Below are positions 20,265 through 24,923 of a DNA stretch of 24,923 nucleotides, piece by piece; the first letter of the stretch is position 1; each line of letters opens with the position of its first letter. The translations under genes and the position numbers were made by a program. This DNA comes from a virus. The notes below the pieces were generated by a model that was not told the DNA's origin, made no database searches, and worked only from the letters and a program-made list of their open reading frames with translations. The DNA lies in the IMG/VR virus record IMGVR_UViG_3300042484_000046, positions 1 through 24,923 of that record; one strand, 5' to 3'.

Positions 20265-21124
20265 GTTTTATTGCAGCAGCGTTAATTGGGGGCGGCACAG
20301 CCTTATTGGGTGGATACATGGCATCTCGGGGTGCCCAGTCTGCTGCACAGACTCAGGCAACCGCTGCACAACAACAAGGTGAAACTCAATCACAAGCAGC
20401 CAGAGAGGCTCTTGCCCTTCAGGAGAGAATGTACGAGCGGCAGATTGGTTTACAGGAACCGTACCGCCAAGCTGGCCTAACTGGTCAGAATCGACTGATG
20501 GAACTGATGGGGCTTGGTGGCAATACTGGCGCTGCTGGTTACGGCAAATATGCTCGTGATTTCGGTACTGCTGATTTTCAACAAGACCCAGGTTATGCCT
20601 TCCGATTGTCTGAGGGTCAGAAAGCACTTGACCGACAAGCCGCCGCTCGTGGTGGTTTGATCTCTGGTGGAGCGCTTAAAGCAGCAACTCGATACGGTCA
20701 AGAGATGGGTTCTCAAGAATACCAAAATGCGTTTAATCGTTATCAAACTCAACGTACAAACCAGCTTCAACCATTGGGTAGTCTAATGGCATCGGGTCAG
20801 TCTGCTGCAAGCAATCAAGGTAGTGCTGCTGGTCAGTACGGTGCTTCTGGTGGAAATTTGATTACTGGCGCAGGTCAAGCTATTGGTGCCGGTCAGTACG
20901 GTGCTGGTCAGTCTATGGCAGCAGGTCAACTTGGCGCAGGTAACACTTGGGCCAATGCTTTAGGTGGTGTCGGTAGTGCTTACCAAACAAATGCAATGCT
21001 AAATCGGTTTTACCCTGTTTCTGACTCATCTTCACAAAACATGTCAGGATTTCAAACGCCATACACTCAGCCCACGTATTCAACCACAACGCCAAGACTT
21101 GGCTCTGGTATGTACATCCCATAA
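20261..21124 (+). CDS. DNA-transfer/ejection protein, P22 gp7 position
   Basis: Internal virion protein probably released with DNA. The 287-aa product starts with a Gly/Ala-rich hydrophobic segment (MSFIAAALIGGGTALLGGYM), then a Gln/Ala coiled coil (SAAQTQATAAQQQGETQSQA), the conserved core FQQDPGYAFRLSEGQKALDR, AAARGGLISGGALKAATRYG and EYQNAFNRYQTQRTNQLQPL, typical of phage DNA-transfer proteins. Residues about 180-235 are low-complexity Gly/Gln/Ala with a repeated GQYGA. It follows the cupin gene with an ATGA overlap and GAGG ribosome site. Direct similarity to P22 gp7 is not visible; the assignment uses order, composition and the core motif. Confidence 0.75.
   Translation: MSFIAAALIGGGTALLGGYMASRGAQSAAQTQATAAQQQGETQSQAAREALALQERMYERQIGLQEPYRQAGLTGQNRLMELMGLGGNTGAAGYGKYARDFGTADFQQDPGYAFRLSEGQKALDRQAAARGGLISGGALKAATRYGQEMGSQEYQNAFNRYQTQRTNQLQPLGSLMASGQSAASNQGSAAGQYGASGGNLITGAGQAIGAGQYGAGQSMAAGQLGAGNTWANALGGVGSAYQTNAMLNRFYPVSDSSSQNMSGFQTPYTQPTYSTTTPRLGSGMYIP
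20831..20905 (+). repeat. 15-bp repeat GGTCAGTACGGTGCT (2 copies)
   Basis: Exact copies at 20831-20845 and 20891-20905, 60 bases apart, within the Gly/Gln/Ala-rich part of the gp7-position protein. Part of a degenerate internal duplication. Confidence 0.7.
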
Positions 21125-21133
21125 GGATAAATA

Positions 21134-22492
21134 ATGGCCGATTTAAACGCTCTAATCGCACAAGGTGCCCAGTTTAAGCAACCTGAGTCGCCATTGAACA
21201 TGATGGCGCAGTTGCAGACATTTCAGCAAGGTCAGTCAGCAAATCAGTTGAACCAGATGAGCATTGCTGAAAAGCAACGTGGCATGGAGGAAGCCAACGC
21301 ACTGCGCCGCCTTGACCCAACATCAGCATCGTATTTGCAAGATGTAATGAAAATTAGTCCTGAAAAAGGATTTGCTTTTGCTAAGTTGCAACGAGATGCC
21401 CAAAACGCCGGCACCGAGGGGCAAATCAAAGACGTAAAACTGTTAACCGATAAGTTATCAATGCTTCCACAAGCGTATCAATTAGCAGATACCCCAGAAG
21501 CGTACTTAGCCGTGCATCAATCTGTTCATGCTGATCCCGTACTCGGAAAATGGCTTAAGAGCATAGGTGCAACACCTGAAAAAGGGCTTGCTGCTTTACA
21601 AAACGCCGTTCGAACTGGAACGTTTGATGACTTTCGCATGAAGTCAATGCAGAGTGTTAGCCAGTTGCTTGAGGGCGCGAAGCCAATGTCGGTGGCTGCC
21701 AGTAGTTCTGTGTACGACCCCCGAACAAAAACATTTACGCAAGCACCTGCTGCTCCCGAGAAGCCAGCAGCACCGCCAGCGCCCCCTGTAAGCATTGCTG
21801 AATATGAACGCGCTAAAACAGACCCTGCGTTTATGACGTTTTTGCGAGAGCGTGCTGCTGCTCAACGTGCGCCACGTCCTGAAGCAGCGCCGCGAACACA
21901 GCAAGTAACACTGAGCGACGGAAGCATTGGAATTATAAACATGGACACCGGCGCAATCACATCCGCAACTTTAGGCGGCGCTGGTGTTAAAGGCAAGGAT
22001 TCGACAAAGACTGCCGTTTCGGAACAACAAGCCGCGTACAACATTGGGCGAGTGTTGACTGCCGCTAACGAAATCAAAAACATTAGCAGTACAGACCCGT
22101 CATCAGTGCAACCCGGCGCTGCAGAGGCTTTGGCCGCTTCTGTTGGTATGGGCGGAACGGCAAACTTAGCCCGTAGTGCAAACCGCCAAATCGTGCAGGG
22201 CGCACAACGTGATGCTCTTGATGCGCTGCTGTATTTGGCGACTGGTGCCGCGTATAACAAAGAACAGTTGCAAGGTCAAATGGAAGCGTATATCCCCGCG
22301 TACACTGACAAGCCTCCACAACTAGCTGCCAAAAAAACGCGCATGACTGAATTAATTAAAAGCGCAAAAATACGCGCAGGCAACGCGTGGACGCCGGAAA
22401 TGGACACGGCATTAAAGTCACTGATGGCACCAGCAGGCGCCGCGACACCCGCTGCCGGTGGAGCTACTGGTGAATGGAAGGTAATTAAATAA
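21134..22492 (+). CDS. Probable ejection protein, P22 gp20 position
   Basis: A 452-aa Gln/Ala-rich helical protein beginning MADLNALIAQGAQFKQPESP and ANQLNQMSIAEKQRGMEEAN, with a Pro/Ala-rich hinge at about 207-230 (APAAPEKPAAPPAPP) and a helical end (LAAKKTRMTELIKSAKIRAG) plus a Gly/Ala tail. No enzyme motif was found. It stands between gp7-position and gp16-position genes, the place of P22 gp20, and shares the composition of ejection proteins. Ribosome site AAGGATA lies before the ATG; the stop overlaps the next start by one base (TAATG). Function is inferred from position. Confidence 0.65.
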   Translation: MADLNALIAQGAQFKQPESPLNMMAQLQTFQQGQSANQLNQMSIAEKQRGMEEANALRRLDPTSASYLQDVMKISPEKGFAFAKLQRDAQNAGTEGQIKDVKLLTDKLSMLPQAYQLADTPEAYLAVHQSVHADPVLGKWLKSIGATPEKGLAALQNAVRTGTFDDFRMKSMQSVSQLLEGAKPMSVAASSSVYDPRTKTFTQAPAAPEKPAAPPAPPVSIAEYERAKTDPAFMTFLRERAAAQRAPRPEAAPRTQQVTLSDGSIGIINMDTGAITSATLGGAGVKGKDSTKTAVSEQQAAYNIGRVLTAANEIKNISSTDPSSVQPGAAEALAASVGMGGTANLARSANRQIVQGAQRDALDALLYLATGAAYNKEQLQGQMEAYIPAYTDKPPQLAAKKTRMTELIKSAKIRAGNAWTPEMDTALKSLMAPAGAATPAAGGATGEWKVIK

Positions 22493-24885
22493 TGGCAACT
22501 CAAATTTACAAGGTGCGCGACCCTAGCGGTGTTATCCGCGAAATTGAGGGGCCAGCAGGTGCTACCGACGAACAGGTCATATCAAAAGCCAAAGAATTAT
22601 TTGCAACACCTACCGCGCCAAGTAGCGGTGTGCCTGTTGGTCGTCAAGGCGTCACTGGTATTACTCAACAACCATTAACTGGTGTTAGTGGTGTAATAAA
22701 ATCTATTGGCGCACCATTTCTTCAAGCATTGTCCGAGGGCGTTATTAAAGGTGGCGGCAATGTCATGTTTGGTGGTCAGCAACTTGTCGGAAAAGGATTG
22801 TCGGCACTGGGTGCGACTGAAACAGGTCAGTCACTAATTGAAGACGCGGCGCGTCGCCAAGCTGAAACGCAAGCCCGTGTTGCACCGTTTAAACAAGAAT
22901 ACCCAATCTCTACCGGAATTGGCGAATACGGTACAGAGGCCGCAATACTAGCGCCTTTAGGTGGTGTACTCGCTAAACCAGTTGCGGCTTTAGCAACCCG
23001 CGCTCCAGCACTTGCGCCAGCACTTGCACCAGTTGCAAACGCGCTACGCTCCTCGGGTTTTAGCTCGGGACTGGTTACAAAGGGCGCTCCGTTGGCAACA
23101 CGCGCTGCCGACATAGGTGCGCGAATCGTAGGTGGTGGTGTCACAGGTGGAGCAACTGCTGCACTTACGAACCCTGATGAGATAAGCACGGGTGCTGGTG
23201 TTGGTGCGGGTCTAGCTGTTGCAGCACCCCCACTGGTAAAGATAACAGCAAAAAGCCTTGGGTTTTTGAAAGATGCGTTTACTGGTCGATTGGGTGAAGT
23301 TGGTGCCGGAAGAATTGCCCGTGATGTAGCAGGTGATCGTATCGGTGCTATTCGTGCAGCACTGCTTGCGTCACCTGCCGATGTTACGGCAGCCCAGGCC
23401 ACATCGGGCATTCAAAAAGATGCTTGGCAAGCCCTTGGGGCTATGACTAGTAAAACTGATGACATTTCATCATTGTTAAAACGTCAGGCAGCAGACGATC
23501 TAGCGCAACTGCAACGCATGGCTGAGGGTGGAAACGCCACTGAAATGCGAACGGCATATGATCAATCAATTAAACGATTGAATCAGTTAACTGCCGACAT
23601 GCGTAATGTTGAACTGCAAGCGGCTAACCAAGCTGCTCAAACAACCAATCGCTTGGCCCCACAAATGCAACAACGCGACGCAAGCATGGTCAATGCTTTG
23701 CGTGAAGGTATGCCTGCAAACTTACCATCTGGTGCCGCAGGGACTCCAGCGCCGGGGGTATCAGGAATTAATGCGGCGACTGAAGCCGCGCAACAAGCAG
23801 CAATTGCAGCTAAAGGTAAACCGGGCTTTTTGACTGCCGGTACCCGCTCGCAAGAATGGCAAGAGACATCCGATGCTTTTGCAGAGATCGCCAAGCAACG
23901 CCGTGCAGAAGCCGGGTTTATTGAACGTCAAATTGGCAGCTTGGAGGACTACGGGTTGCGCCCACTGGACGCTGGCAGCATCACCGCAGCAATTGACGCA
24001 AAACTTTCCACACCGGGACTTCGTGCAAGTTCCAATATGACCAAAGTATTGCAAGCTGTCAAAGAAGATATTGCTAATTTGACCGCCAAAGGGGGCGGCG
24101 TTATTGACGCACATGATTTATACACTCTTCGCAAGGAAGGTATCAATGAGCGAATTATGCAGATTCTTGGTCAAACTGATCCAAAAGTCAGTGCCAAAGT
24201 AACACGGGGCGTGCTTCAAGAAGTTCGCCCATTGATTGATGATGCCATTGAAAAAGCTGGCGGTACTGGCTGGAGAGATTACCTTAAGACTTACTCGCAA
24301 GGAATGCAAGCCATTGACCAAAAAGCAATGGCTGCTGAAGCTGCTAAGTTGTTTAAAGACTCACCTCAAGAATACGTGAGACTCGTACGCGGCAACAACC
24401 CAGACGCGGTGGAGGCTATATTTGGCCCTGGCAGCTATGACATCTTTAAAGAAATGGGCAGCAAAATGCCCACGTTGGAAAAACTAGCGTCCAATGTTGA
24501 ATGTACAGCGTCAATGAAGGAAGCAGCAGCAGCAGGCACAGAAAAACTGGGCGATGTTATTGGCGCTGATTCGTTTCGCTTCCGTATTCCATTTGTATTG
24601 TCTAAGGGTGCGACTGCCGCAAACTTAACATTGGACATGTTGGAAAAACGACTGGATAAAAAAATATTTAGTGAATTGCAAAAAGGCATGGCATCTGGTA
24701 AAAGTGCTTTGGAGATGCTTGATACACTACCCGCATCTGACCGTAGTGAGGTTCTTCGTGTGCTGGCCGATCCGTCATCGTGGGGTAAAACTGGCGCCGT
24801 TGCCGCAAGAGCTGTAACACGTCAAGAACAACCTAACAAATTGGCACCAAGCTCTACAAACGTTAACGCACTGACAGGTCAATAA
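22492..24885 (+). CDS. Probable ejection protein, P22 gp16 position (797 aa)
   Basis: Large internal virion protein. Residues 4-38 (QIYKVRDPSGVIREIEGPAG, ATDEQVISKAKELFA) form a small domain that I know from N-termini of phage and related injected proteins. Residues about 70-260 are Gly/Ala-rich and hydrophobic with possible membrane-inserting stretches (IVGGGVTGGATAALTNP; GAGVGAGLAVAAPPLVKI), as expected of a protein that helps DNA cross the inner membrane. The remainder is long helical (DDLAQLQRMAEGGNATEMRT; MRNVELQAANQAAQTTNRLA). No lysozyme or peptidase motif seen. AAGG lies before the ATG. Role from position and composition. Confidence 0.7.
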   Translation: MATQIYKVRDPSGVIREIEGPAGATDEQVISKAKELFATPTAPSSGVPVGRQGVTGITQQPLTGVSGVIKSIGAPFLQALSEGVIKGGGNVMFGGQQLVGKGLSALGATETGQSLIEDAARRQAETQARVAPFKQEYPISTGIGEYGTEAAILAPLGGVLAKPVAALATRAPALAPALAPVANALRSSGFSSGLVTKGAPLATRAADIGARIVGGGVTGGATAALTNPDEISTGAGVGAGLAVAAPPLVKITAKSLGFLKDAFTGRLGEVGAGRIARDVAGDRIGAIRAALLASPADVTAAQATSGIQKDAWQALGAMTSKTDDISSLLKRQAADDLAQLQRMAEGGNATEMRTAYDQSIKRLNQLTADMRNVELQAANQAAQTTNRLAPQMQQRDASMVNALREGMPANLPSGAAGTPAPGVSGINAATEAAQQAAIAAKGKPGFLTAGTRSQEWQETSDAFAEIAKQRRAEAGFIERQIGSLEDYGLRPLDAGSITAAIDAKLSTPGLRASSNMTKVLQAVKEDIANLTAKGGGVIDAHDLYTLRKEGINERIMQILGQTDPKVSAKVTRGVLQEVRPLIDDAIEKAGGTGWRDYLKTYSQGMQAIDQKAMAAEAAKLFKDSPQEYVRLVRGNNPDAVEAIFGPGSYDIFKEMGSKMPTLEKLASNVECTASMKEAAAAGTEKLGDVIGADSFRFRIPFVLSKGATAANLTLDMLEKRLDKKIFSELQKGMASGKSALEMLDTLPASDRSEVLRVLADPSSWGKTGAVAARAVTRQEQPNKLAPSSTNVNALTGQ

Positions 24886-24912
24886 AATAGTTCACTAAGG
24901 GAAAATATAATC

Positions 24913-24923
24913 ATGACACCTGA
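24913..24923 (+). CDS. Start of a further gene, truncated by window edge
   Basis: ATG ACA CCT GA. begins at 24913, preceded by AAGGG about 11 bases upstream in the A-rich leader GGGAAAATATAATC. Only the residues M-T-P are visible, so no function can be assigned. It continues the rightward late operon, 27 bases after the stop of the gp16-position gene. Confidence 0.55.

Noticed and set aside
1-24923. CRISPR array, tRNA, integrase or insertion sequence
   Set aside because: Read through for repeat-spacer units, cloverleaf-like sequences, recombinase motifs and terminal inverted repeats; none was convincing. The repeats at 3.3-3.6 kb have irregular spacing and no spacer structure.

Overview
The window is part of the genome of a tailed double-stranded DNA bacteriophage, almost certainly with podovirus (short-tail) morphology. 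The evidence is a long rightward block encoding a complete P22-type packaging, head and tail set: small and large terminase, P22-type portal, scaffold, P22-type coat, gp4-like and gp10-like tail accessory proteins, a needle/fibre-like protein and three ejection-type proteins. The host cannot be read directly. A Gram-negative host is likely from the tail and ejection proteins, and an aquatic betaproteobacterium is my weak guess from the look of the small genes. No integrase, tRNA, CRISPR array or insertion sequence was found.

Layout. (1) 1-1506, rightward: the end of the early/replication module, a DUF3987-type primase/helicase-like protein whose start may lie outside the window. It ends at a bidirectional hairpin terminator. 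(2) 1552-3055, leftward: small early-type genes (77, 45, 74, 84 and 81 aa, possibly an 18-aa peptide) ending in an XRE-family regulator. They are driven by a well-formed promoter at 3100-3127. (3) 3056-3799: about 740 bp without a convincing gene. It holds eight CCC-N3-GGG palindromes, one of them inside the spacer of the leftward promoter, plus several direct-repeat families, an inverted TGTGACA/TGTCACA pair and an AT-rich tract. It looks like a regulatory region, an origin, or both. (4) 3800-24885, rightward late genes: packaging (TerS, TerL, 47-aa basic protein, portal), a DUF5856-type protein, an adhesin/lysis cassette (small structural proteins, two fibre-adaptor-like proteins, a pectate-lyase-fold tailspike with a C-terminal S74 chaperone domain, a 75-aa protein, a holin-like protein), then scaffold, coat, two decoration/fibre-like proteins, a 67-aa protein, gp4-like, gp10-like, needle/fibre-like with a probable C1q/TNF-like tip, a 111-aa protein, a cupin-fold protein, and gp7-, gp20- and gp16-position ejection proteins. 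A leftward NUMOD4/HNH homing endonuclease gene is inserted between the gp4- and gp10-like genes. The first codons of another gene lie at the right edge.

How it works together. TerS/TerL and portal package DNA into a scaffold-built, P22-coat shell. The gp4- and gp10-like proteins and the needle close the portal. The tailspike and fibre-adaptor proteins recognise the host surface, and three Ala/Gly/Gln-rich proteins are probably ejected with DNA to cross the envelope. Many late genes are linked by 1- or 4-base start/stop overlaps. Three near-identical UUCG hairpins after coat and the two following genes probably step expression down. The most unusual part is the repeat-rich control region at 3.1-3.8 kb, where one palindrome family appears to connect control of the leftward genes with the start of the late genes.
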